Below, in pieces: positions 52,340 to 63,783 of a stretch of DNA of 64,000 nucleotides. The position numbers and the translations under genes were made by a program. Origin of the DNA: Lysobacter gummosus (GTDB lineage: Bacteria > Pseudomonadota > Gammaproteobacteria > Xanthomonadales > Xanthomonadaceae); contig NZ_CP011131.1 of assembly GCF_001442805.1 (NCBI RefSeq), positions 1,922,001 through 1,986,000 on the forward strand. Direction: 5' to 3'. Each line of letters starts with the position of its first letter. The stretch's first letter is position 1. Under the pieces are notes generated by a model. It searched no databases and had not been told where the DNA came from. It worked only from the letters and a program-made list of their open reading frames with translations.

Positions 52340-53206
52340 GTGAAGTACGCCTTCATGAAGCAGCACGCCGACGAGTTCGGCCTGGCCGCAATGTGCCGTG
52401 TCTTGGGCATAAACCGCAGCGGTTACTACGCTTGGCTTCACGCGCCGGCCAGTGCGCGTGCACGCGACGACCAACGTCTGTTGGGATTGATCAAGCACAG
52501 TTGGTTGGAAAGCGGCTCGATCTACGGCCATCGCAAGATCACCACGGACCTGCGCGAGTTGGGTGAAACGTGCAGCAAACACCGCGTTGCGCGTTTGATG
52601 AAGCAAGAAGGGCTGCGCGCCATGGTGGGCTACGGCCGGCGGCCGCGGCCGTTGAGCGGGCCGATCGGCGCCGTCGCCAACAACGTGCTGGCGCGTGAGT
52701 TCACAGCGCAAGAACCCAATCGGGCCTGGGTGACCGACATCACCTACATTCGCACCCACGAAGGCTTCTTGTACTTGGCCGTCGTGCTCGATCTGTTCTC
52801 CCGCAGGATCGTGGGCTGGGCCACGCGTCCAACGCAGCACTCCGATCTGGTGCTGCAGGCGCTGCTAGCGGCGGTGTGGCGACGCAAGCCCGCGCCTGGT
52901 TTGCTCTTGCACTCGGATCAAGGCAGTCAGTTCACGAGCGAAGACTGGCAGAGCTTTTTGAAGGCCCACGGCATCGTGTGCAGCATGAGCCGACGCGGTA
53001 ACTGTCACGACAACGCCGCGATGGAAAGCTTCTTCCAGTTGCTCAAGCGCGAACGGGTTAAGCAACGGATCTACCATACCCATGACAAAGCACGAGGCGA
53101 TGTGTTCGATTACATCGAGCTGTTCTACAACCCCAAACGACGGCACAGTTCCAACAATGGCCTGTCCCCGATAGAGTTTGAAAGGCGGTACGCACTAAAC
53201 GGCTGA
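52340..53206 (+). CDS. IS3 transposase OrfB (DDE integrase)
   Basis: 288 residues from GTG 52340. An HTH_21 region (GLAAMCRVLGINRSGYYAWLHA) and the rve core with DDE residues: Asp in AWVTDITYIRTHEG, Asp in LLHSDQGSQFTS, Glu in NAAMESFFQLLKRE. Normally made as an OrfAB fusion. Apparently intact. Confidence 0.95.
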   Translation: MKYAFMKQHADEFGLAAMCRVLGINRSGYYAWLHAPASARARDDQRLLGLIKHSWLESGSIYGHRKITTDLRELGETCSKHRVARLMKQEGLRAMVGYGRRPRPLSGPIGAVANNVLAREFTAQEPNRAWVTDITYIRTHEGFLYLAVVLDLFSRRIVGWATRPTQHSDLVLQALLAAVWRRKPAPGLLLHSDQGSQFTSEDWQSFLKAHGIVCSMSRRGNCHDNAAMESFFQLLKRERVKQRIYHTHDKARGDVFDYIELFYNPKRRHSSNNGLSPIEFERRYALNG

Positions 53207-53304
53207 CGACTGTCTACAAAAACCTGGGCGATTCACTTCTTACTTGCCACGTTGCCGTTCGCGCGTACGAATGCACAAGAGCGAAACCTCGCAGGTATGC
53301 ATTA

Positions 53305-53661
53305 ATGAACGGCCCCGGATGGCGCACCAGCGTAGAAGGCGTGGAGGTACATCTGCCTTCCGTCATTGCCAACGGGATGCTGGTGGATTTCTGGCGACGG
53401 TCCGAGGTCGGGGCTACTTTCGGACGATGGACGTACGTGAAAATCCTGGCGGACTGCAACGAGGGAACGCAGATCCCGTTCGCCACGATCGACGCTCACA
53501 CAGGTTTTTTCGTCCACTGGGCGGATGCTGACGACCGCACCCTGGCCGCATGGCATGAGGACGCCAAGTCCAAGCGCATCATGCAGTCGATATGCAGTTT
53601 GTACGGGCGCGGGAAACCCGAAATTGGTTCGATCACTCGACTGCCGAATCCGCAGAAGTAG
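53305..53661 (+). CDS. Orphan 118-residue ORF between the IS and the right att site
   Basis: ATG 53305 opens MNGPGWRTSVEGVEV; the frame is open upstream into the IS. The product is soluble, with VNG- and FATIDAHTGFFVHWAD-like strands and a helical tail (HEDAKSKRIMQSICSLYG). No family is recognised. Position directly downstream of a truncated Rhs gene is where an immunity gene would lie. Base composition is less GC-rich than the chromosome. It could also be the 3' part of a gene cut by the IS. Confidence 0.45.
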   Translation: MNGPGWRTSVEGVEVHLPSVIANGMLVDFWRRSEVGATFGRWTYVKILADCNEGTQIPFATIDAHTGFFVHWADADDRTLAAWHEDAKSKRIMQSICSLYGRGKPEIGSITRLPNPQK

Positions 53662-53784
53662 TTAGAGCGCTCCAGCAATCCTGTCGTGTGCTAGACGTGC
53701 TATCGACGAATCAAATCTTGCAATTTTGCCGCGCACAGAAGTCAGCAACTAATTGATCTATATAGCTGAAGCCGCCATCGAATG

Positions 53785-53842
53785 CCCTTAGGAGGGGGAT
53801 GCTCTATCCAGCTGAGCTACGGGGCCTGGCTTTAAAATCAAT
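53785..53842 (-). repeat. Right attachment site (58-bp direct repeat)
   Basis: The second copy of the 58-base repeat. It lacks the 3' half of tRNA-Arg, so it is not a tRNA gene. The original DNA upstream of the tRNA probably begins at 53843. Confidence 0.92.
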
Positions 53843-54180
53843 TGGTTACGTTGGCCGGACGCAGGGCCCGGAGCCGGCGCGCGAAGCGCGCCGACGACGC
53901 GATGCAGCGCAGGCAGGATCGACGCGACCGGCCGGGATTGTACTCGGCCGGGCCCGAAGGCCGCCATGCCGCGGCGGGCGGCGAGGGCGCGGTGTGCCAT
54001 CCGGGAGGCGTCGCGGGGCCGTAACGCTTCGGTTACATGCGGCCCCGGCGCCGCGGCTATGCTCGGGCCGACGCGATCGGCCTGCCCGCGTCTGCGCCCA
54101 TCGATCGATGGCGCCGCGCCGGCAGCCAGGGACTCGATCCGCCGGTCCGTCCGGACCCAGCAGCAATCAAGGAGCAGTGC
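53843..54180. other. Gene-free stretch, original upstream region of tRNA-Arg
   Basis: About 340 bases of GC-rich DNA with several short palindromes (CGGCGCGCGAAGCGCGCCG at about 53874-53892; GGCCGCCATGCCGCGGCGGGC). No ORF. The RBS of the next gene (AAGGAG, 54169-54174) is at its end. Confidence 0.4.
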
Positions 54181-54654
54181 ATGCAATCGATCCGTTTCCG
54201 TCTTACCCCCACCGTGTTCAAGACCGCCGCCGTGGCCGCGCTGGCGCTGTGCGCCAACGCCGCGTACGCGCAAAGCGACGCGCAGGTCTACGAGTCGGCC
54301 ATCGCCGAAGCCGCGCGCCTGTGCCCCGGCCATTCCAAGGAACGCACCACGCCGGGCATCCGCGCGGTCCCGGTCGGCGCGCTGCGCGTGCTGGCCCAGC
54401 GCAATTACACGATGTGCCCCGACCGACGCCTCGACGCCGCGACCCCGGCGGTGTGGTACGGCGCGGACGGCGTATTCGCCTGGAACCCGGAAACCAAGGG
54501 CGCGGCGAAGTTGATCGCGGGCAAGGTCGATGCGATGACGCGGAAAGAAGATTTCCCGCCTGAAACTCTGGTGTGGAAAGCCGACGGCAGCCAAGCCAAG
54601 GGCGTGACGGTGCCGATGTTCGAACGGCGGCCCAGGCCGGCCGGGTCGTACTGA
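54181..54654 (+). CDS. Exported protein of unknown function
   Basis: 157 residues. ATG 54181 follows AAGGAG. Signal peptide about 1-30 (ALCANAAYAQ). The mature part has two Cys (LCPGHSKERTTPGIRAVPVGAL and NYTMCPDRR) that may form a disulfide, a Trp-rich strand (WYGADGVFAWNPETKGA) and a Pro/Arg tail. No family is recognised. Convergent to the next small gene, with a hairpin between them. Confidence 0.68.
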   Translation: MQSIRFRLTPTVFKTAAVAALALCANAAYAQSDAQVYESAIAEAARLCPGHSKERTTPGIRAVPVGALRVLAQRNYTMCPDRRLDAATPAVWYGADGVFAWNPETKGAAKLIAGKVDAMTRKEDFPPETLVWKADGSQAKGVTVPMFERRPRPAGSY

Positions 54655-54826
54655 TCGCGGTTATCCGCGTTGGTTCGCGTTCGCCGCGGCCGCGGATCGG
54701 CGGCGGCGAACGCTTTGATTCGATAGTGCGCAGCGATGCGGCGCCCAGCGATTGGTTGAGTGCCCGCGGCTAGAAGCAGAGGCGTGAGCCGCGCTTACGA
54801 CGCCAACCGGCGGCCGCGGCTCGCGC

Positions 54827-54852
54827 GGCCTTTGTTTCGATGAACAAAGGCC
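54827..54852. terminator. Hairpin between convergent genes
   Basis: GGCCTTTGTT / AACAAAGGCC with a six-base loop. No T-run follows on either strand, so a bidirectional factor-dependent terminator or mRNA end is only possible. Confidence 0.4.
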
Positions 54853-54877
54853 CGATCGCGGCCGCGAGTTTCCGCGC

Positions 54878-55048
54878 TCAGCCCGCATCGCCCCCCAGCG
54901 ACGCCACCAGCTTGTCGACGATGGCGTTGTAGAGCCCGGCGGCGAATTCGGCATCGTTGCCGGTGTCGTCGGTCATGGCGTACTGGCCGCTGGCCAGCAT
55001 TCCCGCAGCCAGATGCACTGCGACTTGTTCGGCTTTCTCGCGATTCAT
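54878..55048 (-). CDS. Small conserved acidic protein
   Basis: 56 residues from ATG 55048 (58 from ATG 55054). RBS ACGGAG lies six bases before. The sequence is a helical protein: MNREKAEQVAVHLAAGMLASG then NDAEFAAGLYNAIVDKLVASL. It is acidic, with no signal. The longer open frame to 55168 adds an Arg/Pro-rich part with no RBS. Function unknown. Confidence 0.55.
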   Translation of the reverse strand: MNREKAEQVAVHLAAGMLASGQYAMTDDTGNDAEFAAGLYNAIVDKLVASLGGDAG

Positions 55049-55227
55049 ATCCATCTCCGTTGAAGTGTCTTGCGCGTCAGGCGCGCAGCGCCCCCGAGGG
55101 CGTGAGCGAAGGCTACTCCCGCCCGCCACGGTGCGCGGAGGCGAAAATGGAACTGATCGGATCAGCAACGTCCAGCCGGCAAAATCGGCAATGGCGAGTG
55201 TCGTTCGCGGAAAGAATGCGCGGCGCC

Positions 55228-55362
55228 TCAGTGCATCGCGAGTATGTCGCGCAAAGCGCGATAACCGGTTTCGTCCACGCTCAGCGCCCGCAGCTGGTTA
55301 GAGAAATACTGCCTCAGCACCAGCGAGTTCGGATGCGAGTCGAGAGGGTGGGTCTCGAAATC
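55228..55362 (-). pseudogene. Possible degenerate gene fragment
   Basis: 45 open codons without a start reading ...LRQYFSNQLRALSVDETGYRALRDILAMH to a stop. The amino-acid content (helical, with conserved-looking residues) is unlike a random GC-rich frame. It may be the 3' end of a lost gene. I do not recognise the family. The rest of 55052-55832 holds family A units (below) and no ORF. Confidence 0.25.
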
Positions 55363-55405
55363 CTAACGTTGTGCACGTCCAACGACTTCAGCGTCATCCT
55401 TCCGC

Positions 55406-55545
55406 CCGTCATTCCCGCGCTCGCGGGAATGACGGCAGGTAAGGACGTCTGGGGCTGGTGGGTTCAATCAGAGCCTTCAACGTCATCTCGCTGGCTCGTC
55501 ATTCCTGCTAAAGCGGAGCCCGCATTCGCAGGAGCGACAAGCAAA
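55406..55545. repeat. Family A short palindrome and decayed unit
   Basis: CCGTCATTCCCGCG / CGCGGGAATGACGG (55406-55435) is a near-perfect 30-base palindrome. A decayed partner (TCGTCATTCCTGCTAAAGCGG at about 55497, GCATTCGCAGGAGCGAC at about 55523) follows 80 bases on. Confidence 0.75.
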
Positions 55546-55832
55546 AACAGCCGGTCTCCAGGCCCGCCGACTCTTTTGCCGCGGCACGCCTCCACATCCC
55601 CGCGGCCGGTATCGCCCCCTCTTTGCGTTCAATCATCCAGATAGGCGCATTCAGGATGAGCTGGAACATCCGGGGTGTGAGTTGTCTCTCCGATGAAGTT
55701 CTTGCTTCCCGGGACGATGAACGAGGGCGCGGCTAGCTTGCCGTGTGGGGTGGTGTGCTGACGGCGCGCGGGGTGTGCGTCTGCGGCTTCGGGTCTTGCG
55801 GACGCGATCAGGCGATCCGCATTGGGGACAAC

Positions 55833-58800
55833 ATGAAGGGTTTGAATCACGTCGCGACGCATATCGGCGCATGGCTGGCTGCGCGCGCGCAGGCCGCTGC
55901 ACGAACAGTGCGCGAAGGCGCGCGCCGCTACGGTTGGCTGCTGCTGTTGCCGGGTCTGGGCCTGGCCGGCGGCGCCCAGGCGCAGAGCTGCGGGGTCGGT
56001 GAAACACCGGCCGCGTTCGGTTTCACCGGCGGCGAACAGACCGCCACCGTGCCGGCCGGCGTGCATTCGCTGACGGTGTATCTCAGCGGCGCCCAAGGCC
56101 GCGCGGGTCGCAGCGGCACGGGCAGTGGCCCAAGTTCTCCCGGTGGCAACGGCGGATTGGGCGGGCGTGTGCGCGGCACCTTGGCTGTCACGCCGGGCAT
56201 GGCCCTGTCGATATGGGTCGGTGGGCAAGGATCGCAGGCGGTCAATCCCGGTGGCCTGGGCGACAGCGTGGACGGCACCGGCAGCGGCGGCGGCGCCACC
56301 GATCTGCGCGTGGGCGGTAACGGCGTCGGCAATCGGGTCGGTATCGCCGGCGGCGGCGGCGGCGGCGGTAATGCCGGCTGGAGCACCGACGACGTTATCG
56401 CGGGCGGAGCCGGCGGCGTTGGCGGCGGCGGTGTGGGCGGTGCGGGCGCCAACGTGCCCGGAGGCCCCGGTCCGTTCGGCGGCGGCGGCGGTTCGGTCGG
56501 CACCGGCGGCGCCCCGGGCGCGGGCTGCCCGACCTATCCGGGCACCACGGGTAACGCGGTCACCGGCAAGGGCGGTGTGGCCTTCAATTTCAGCGGTTCC
56601 TTCACCGGTGCCGGTTTCGCCGGCGGTGGCGGCGGCGGCGCCACGATCGGCGCGGGCGGCGGCGGCGCCGGTGTCGGCACGACCAGTTGCCAGCAGAACT
56701 GGAACGGCGGCGGCGGCGGCGGTGCGGGCGGCAGTTCCGGCGCCACCGGCCTGAGCGCGGTCACCATCAACAACGGCGTACAAAGCGGCGACGGCGCGGC
56801 GCTGATCTGCTTCGCCCAGGCCCAGTTCTCGGTCGGCGGCGCGGCGGTGGGCCAGACCGGTCCGGTCACCCTGCAACTCACCGCGACCAATCCGGGCAGT
56901 TCGCAGCAAGTGGTGGTCGCGCAGGCGGCCTCGAATTTCGTGTTTCCGACGCGATTGCCGCAAGGCGCGAACTGGAACGTCAGCGTGCTCAGCGCGCCGG
57001 CCGGACAGTTGTGCACGGTCAATCCGTCCAGCGGTCTGGCGATCGCAAGCGATGTCACCAACCTCGCGCTCAGTTGCGTGACGGTGACCACGACGATTAA
57101 CCCGTCCACCTTGGCCAATGGCGCGCTCGCGACCGCGTATTCGCAGACCCTCACCGCAAGCAGCGCGAACGGCGGCACTGCGCCGTATACCTTCGCGATC
57201 AGCGCCGGCGCGTTGCCGGCGGGCCTGAGCCTGTCGAGCGCGGGCGCGCTGTCGGGTACGCCGACCGCGGCGGGCTCGAACAACTTCACCGTGCAGGCCA
57301 CATCGAGCAACGGCTTCAGCGGCACGCGCGCTTATACCTTGGCGATCGCGCAAGGCACCCAGGCCATCACCGCTTTCGCCGCCAATCCGGCCGCTCCGGT
57401 GTACGCGCCGGGCGGCAGTTTCACGGTCTCGGCCAGCGGCGGCGCATCGGGCAATCCGGTCGTGTTCGCCAGCACCACGCCGGCGGTGTGCACGGTCGCA
57501 GGCAACACGGTCAGCACGCTCGCGGCCGGCAACTGCGTACTCACCGCCGATCAGGCCGGCAACGCCAATTACAGCGCCGCGCCGCAGGTTCCACTGGCGG
57601 TGACCATCGGCCCGGGCGCGCAGGTCATCACCGGTTTCGCCGCCAATCCGGCCGCGCCGGTGTACGCACCGGGCGGCAGCTTCACGGTCTCGGCCAGCGG
57701 CGGCGCGTCGGGCAATCCGGTCGTGTTCGCCAGCACCACGCCGGCGGTGTGCACGGTCAGCGGGGTCACGGCCAGCATCCTCAGCGCGGGCACCTGTTCG
57801 CTGACCGCGAATCAGGCCGGCAATGCCAACTACGCCGCCGCGCCGCAAGCGACGCTGGCGGTGAACATCGGCCCGGCGACGCAGGCGATCAGCAACTTCG
57901 CCGCCAATCCGGCCGCGCCGGTGTATGCGCCGGGCGGCAGCTTCACGGTCTCGGCCACGCCCGGCCCGTCCACCAGCCCGGTGCTGTTCGCCAGCGCTTC
58001 GCCGGCGGTGTGCACGGTCGCCGGCAGCACGGTGTCGATGTTGAGCGCGGGCGCTTGCGCGCTTACCGCCGATCAGGCCGGCGACGGCAACTACAGCGCT
58101 TCGCCGCAAGCGACGCTGACGGTGACCATCGCCGCGGCGCCGCAGGCGATCACCGACTTCGCCGCCAATCCGGCGGCGCCGGTGTTCGCGCCGGGCGGTA
58201 GTTTCGCGCTCAGCGCCACGCCGGGCGCTTCGACCAGCCCGGTCGTGTTCGCCAGCACCACCGCGTCGGTGTGCACGGTCAGCGGCAGCACGGTGTCGAT
58301 GTTGAGCGCGGGCATGTGTTCGCTCACCGCCGATCAGGCCGCCGACACCAACTACAGCGCCGCGCCGCAAGTGACGCTGGACGTGACTATCGGCGCGGCC
58401 GCGCAGGCGATCACCAACTTCAGCGCGAATCCCAGTACGCCGGTGTTCACGCCGGGCGGCAGCTTCACGGTGTCGGCCAGCGGCGGCGGTTCGGGCAATC
58501 CGGTGATCTTCGCCGGCGCCTCGCCGAGCGTGTGCACGGTCAGCGGCAACACGGTGACGACGCTGAGCGCGGGCACCTGTTCGCTCACCGCCGATCAGGC
58601 CGGCAACGCCAGCTACACCGCCGCGCCGCAGCTCGCGCTGCAAGTGATCATCGGCGGCGCGACGCCGAACCTGTCGTGGATCGGCGACATGGCCAAGACC
58701 GTGGGCGAGCCCGCCTTCGATCTGCCTGATCCGAGCAGCAACAGCAACGGCGCCTTCACCTTCACCAGCGCCAACACCGCGGTGGCGACGGTGAGCGGTC

Positions 58801-60080
58801 GCAAGGTCACCATCGTCGGCTCCGGCGTGGCGACGCTGATCGCGACCCAGGCGGCTACCGCCAACTATCTGCAGGCCACGATCAGCGCCACGCTGACCGT
58901 CGCCGACCGTCCCGATCCCACCCGCGATCCCAGCGTGGTCGGCGGTCTGCAGGCGCAGGTCGATGCCAGCGTGCGCTTCGCTTCGGCGCAGCAGTCCAAC
59001 ATCCACGATCGCCTGCGCCAGCAGCGCTACGCCAGCAGCAACAGTTCGAGTAACGGCCTGAATCTGAGCCTGAGCAACGCCAGCGGCGCCGGAATGTCGT
59101 TGACGGCGGGCCAACTCGCGCCGGTCTCGGCGATGCGTTTGCCGGAAGGCTGGGGCGTGTGGACGGCCGGCACCATCACCAACGGCCAACGCGAACGCAA
59201 TGCCCGCAGCGACGGTTTCGACTTCCGCAGCGACGGCATTACGGTCGGCGCCGACTGGCGCATCGGCGATCGCTTCCTGCTCGGCGTCGCCGGCGGCTAC
59301 GGCTGGAACGACACCGACCTGGACGATGCGCGTTCCAAGCTCGACGCCAGGCAGCGATCGTTGTCGCTGTACGGCCTGTGGCGCCCGGACGAGCATTGGT
59401 TCGTGGACGGCATCCTGGGTTGGGGCCAGCTGGACTTCGACATCCGCCGCTACAGCGCGACCGCCGGCACCACCGGCACCGCGCAGCGCGACGGCGACCA
59501 GGTGTTCGGCTCGATCACCGCCGGTTACGAACACAGCACCGGCGACGGCCTGAGCCTGACCGGTTACGGCCGCCTGGACAGCAGCCGCAGCAAGCTCGAT
59601 GCGTATCGCGAACACGGCCTGGGCATCTACGACCTGAGCTACGGTTCGCAGACCGTCGAAAACAGCGGCGCCGCGCTCGGCGTGGAAGGCAGCTTCCCGA
59701 TCGTGACCACCCGCGGCAACGTGTTCCGTCCGTACTGGATGCTGGAATACCGCGATTCGATCGACAACCGCAGCGATGTGAACTTGAACTACGTGATCCT
59801 GCCCGCGGCCAACGACTACATCCTGGGCATGCGCAGCTACGGCGACAACGCGCTGACCTACGGCGCCGGCATGGACATGGAGATCGCGCGCGGCTGGAAG
59901 CTGTCCGTGCTGGCGCGTCGCCAACACGGCAGCGGCCAGGACCCGAGCACCAGCTTCGGCCTGCTGCTGTCGTTCGCGCCGCGCTCCGAGTCGGGCACGA
60001 TTCCGTTCAATGGCTATCAAAGCGGTTCGATGCCGCAAGACGGCGCGACGCCCGATCGCGGTAACGAGACCGGACACTAA
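55833..60080 (+). CDS. Giant autotransporter with Gly-rich head and five 87-residue repeats
   Basis: 1415 residues from ATG 55833 after TTGGGGAC. A long signal peptide (about 1-50; LLLLPGLGLAGGAQAQ). Then a Gly-rich domain (about 95-310) with GGGGG runs, a Cys pair, an Ig-like He_PIG-type repeat (about 430-505), and five repeats of exactly 87 residues (510-944). Each repeat has an ITxFAANPAAPVYAPGGSF-type start and a VCTV...CxLTADQ Cys pair. One Ig-like domain follows (945-1025). The autotransporter beta-barrel lies at about 1100-1385 with GITVGADWRIGD and FRPYWMLEYRDS. About 30 residues follow the last beta strand. Cell-surface adhesin or matrix protein. Phase-variable or recombining repeat length is likely. 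Confidence 0.92.
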   Translation: MKGLNHVATHIGAWLAARAQAAARTVREGARRYGWLLLLPGLGLAGGAQAQSCGVGETPAAFGFTGGEQTATVPAGVHSLTVYLSGAQGRAGRSGTGSGPSSPGGNGGLGGRVRGTLAVTPGMALSIWVGGQGSQAVNPGGLGDSVDGTGSGGGATDLRVGGNGVGNRVGIAGGGGGGGNAGWSTDDVIAGGAGGVGGGGVGGAGANVPGGPGPFGGGGGSVGTGGAPGAGCPTYPGTTGNAVTGKGGVAFNFSGSFTGAGFAGGGGGGATIGAGGGGAGVGTTSCQQNWNGGGGGGAGGSSGATGLSAVTINNGVQSGDGAALICFAQAQFSVGGAAVGQTGPVTLQLTATNPGSSQQVVVAQAASNFVFPTRLPQGANWNVSVLSAPAGQLCTVNPSSGLAIASDVTNLALSCVTVTTTINPSTLANGALATAYSQTLTASSANGGTAPYTFAISAGALPAGLSLSSAGALSGTPTAAGSNNFTVQATSSNGFSGTRAYTLAIAQGTQAITAFAANPAAPVYAPGGSFTVSASGGASGNPVVFASTTPAVCTVAGNTVSTLAAGNCVLTADQAGNANYSAAPQVPLAVTIGPGAQVITGFAANPAAPVYAPGGSFTVSASGGASGNPVVFASTTPAVCTVSGVTASILSAGTCSLTANQAGNANYAAAPQATLAVNIGPATQAISNFAANPAAPVYAPGGSFTVSATPGPSTSPVLFASASPAVCTVAGSTVSMLSAGACALTADQAGDGNYSASPQATLTVTIAAAPQAITDFAANPAAPVFAPGGSFALSATPGASTSPVVFASTTASVCTVSGSTVSMLSAGMCSLTADQAADTNYSAAPQVTLDVTIGAAAQAITNFSANPSTPVFTPGGSFTVSASGGGSGNPVIFAGASPSVCTVSGNTVTTLSAGTCSLTADQAGNASYTAAPQLALQVIIGGATPNLSWIGDMAKTVGEPAFDLPDPSSNSNGAFTFTSANTAVATVSGRKVTIVGSGVATLIATQAATANYLQATISATLTVADRPDPTRDPSVVGGLQAQVDASVRFASAQQSNIHDRLRQQRYASSNSSSNGLNLSLSNASGAGMSLTAGQLAPVSAMRLPEGWGVWTAGTITNGQRERNARSDGFDFRSDGITVGADWRIGDRFLLGVAGGYGWNDTDLDDARSKLDARQRSLSLYGLWRPDEHWFVDGILGWGQLDFDIRRYSATAGTTGTAQRDGDQVFGSITAGYEHSTGDGLSLTGYGRLDSSRSKLDAYREHGLGIYDLSYGSQTVENSGAALGVEGSFPIVTTRGNVFRPYWMLEYRDSIDNRSDVNLNYVILPAANDYILGMRSYGDNALTYGAGMDMEIARGWKLSVLARRQHGSGQDPSTSFGLLLSFAPRSESGTIPFNGYQSGSMPQDGATPDRGNETGH
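57360..58664 (+). repeat. Five tandem 261-bp repeats inside the autotransporter
   Basis: Repeats start at 57360, 57621, 57882, 58143 and 58404, each 261 bases (87 codons), so all stay in frame. The unit has CAGGCxATCAC at the start and GCCxTxCTGACCGC-type ends. Copies differ by scattered substitutions. Confidence 0.95.
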
Positions 60081-60094
60081 GCCCGGTGCGTTCG

Positions 60095-60121
60095 GCCGGC
60101 GCCGCGGATCGCGGCGCCGGC
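60095..60121 (+). other. Hairpin after the autotransporter
   Basis: GCCGGCGCCGC / GCGGCGCCGGC with a five-base loop, 15 bases after the stop. No T-run. Confidence 0.5.
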
Positions 60122-60182
60122 TCGATGTTCGCCAAGTTCCGGCCCGTCCGGGTCGGAGTGCGCCGCGGGCTTGAGCCTGCCG

Positions 60183-60656
<474 letters not shown>

Positions 60657-60690
60657 GCGCCCTCGAACTCACACGCATCGGACCGAACAC

Positions 60691-61104
60691 ATGGACATCC
60701 GCATCCACGCCAGCTTCCTCCCGCACACCGACGCCGACGCCGCGCTGACCTTCTATCGCGACATCCTCGGCTTCGAAGTCCGCAACGATGTCGCCTACGG
60801 CGGCATGCGCTGGATCACCGTCGGCCCCGCCGGCGCGCCCGGCACCCCGTCGATCGTGCTGTTTCCGCCCGCCGCCAGCCCCGGCGTCACCGAGGACGAG
60901 CAGCGCACCGTCGCCGAGATGATGGCCAAGGGCACCTATGCCGCGATCGTCCTGGCCACGGCCGATGTCGATGGCAGCTTCGACAAGATCCAGGCGCAGG
61001 GCGTCGAGGTCGTGCAGGAACCGACCGACCAGCCGTACGGGGTTCGCGATTGCGCGGTGCGCGATCCGTCGGGGAACCTGATCCGGTTGCAGCAGGTGCG
61101 CTGA
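60691..61104 (+). CDS. VOC (glyoxalase/bleomycin resistance) family protein
   Basis: 137 residues with one vicinal-oxygen-chelate fold: HTDADAALTFYRDILGFEV at the start, then WITVGPAG, SIVLFPP, and GVEVVQEPTDQPYGVRDCAVRDPSGNLIRLQQ at the end. The metal ligands expected at the conserved His and Glu positions are only partly clear. Activity unknown (ring cleavage, glutathione transfer or drug binding). Co-transcribed with the AraC gene. Confidence 0.85.
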   Translation: MDIRIHASFLPHTDADAALTFYRDILGFEVRNDVAYGGMRWITVGPAGAPGTPSIVLFPPAASPGVTEDEQRTVAEMMAKGTYAAIVLATADVDGSFDKIQAQGVEVVQEPTDQPYGVRDCAVRDPSGNLIRLQQVR

Positions 61105-61196
61105 GTATTTGTTTGCGATTTCGTGGACGGGGCTGCAGTTTTGTGGCCCTGTTCTTGCGAAAAGCGATCTTCGTTCCGCGGAAGGTTTTGTTAGCT

Positions 61197-61281
61197 CGTC
61201 ATTCCCGCGAAGGCTGGAATCCAGTGCCTTTCGTGCGAGAGCGCTTGAAGTCGCTGGATTCCCGCGTTCGCGGGAATGACG
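61197..61281. repeat. Family A long inverted repeat, copy 3
   Basis: Arms CGTCATTCCCGCGAAGGCTG (61197-61216) and CGCGTTCGCGGGAATGACG (61263-61281), with CCAGTGCCTTTCGTGCG and GAAGTCGCTGG between them. It fills most of the gap 61105-61385. Confidence 0.9.
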
Positions 61282-61385
61282 GCTGGGAGAGGACGACGAC
61301 ATGAAAGGAAGCCGGCGTTCGCCGCAATAACGAAACCTCCAACCACCCACCTCCGCACCCGCACCGCGCCACCCACGGAGAACCG

Positions 61386-63776
<2,391 letters not shown>

Positions 63777-63783
63777 GGCTGAG

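Larger units (their letters stand above)
52002..53235 (+). mobile_element. IS3-family insertion sequence (IS51-like group)
   Basis: 1234 bases with inverted ends: TGAATCGCCCAGG...GTAGACA at the left and TGTCTAC...CCTGGGCGATTCA at the right. It encodes OrfA and OrfB in the -1 arrangement. No direct target repeat is seen: the bases next to it are AAG on the left and CTT on the right, which are complements, not repeats. Confidence 0.93.

Noticed and set aside
52002..53235. Target-site duplication of the IS
   Set aside because: The flanking triplets AAG and CTT are inverted relative to each other, not direct repeats, so no duplication can be claimed.
53785..53842. A second tRNA-Arg gene
   Set aside because: Only the 5' half and upstream bases are present. 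It lacks the T-arm and the 3' acceptor strand.
55060..55644. A 194-codon plus-strand ORF upstream of the autotransporter
   Set aside because: It has no RBS or signal, and it crosses family A repeats and the minus-strand gene fragment.
57360..58664. CRISPR-like spaced repeats
   Set aside because: The repeats are 261 bases, in frame, and lie inside a protein gene. There are no short repeats with unique spacers.
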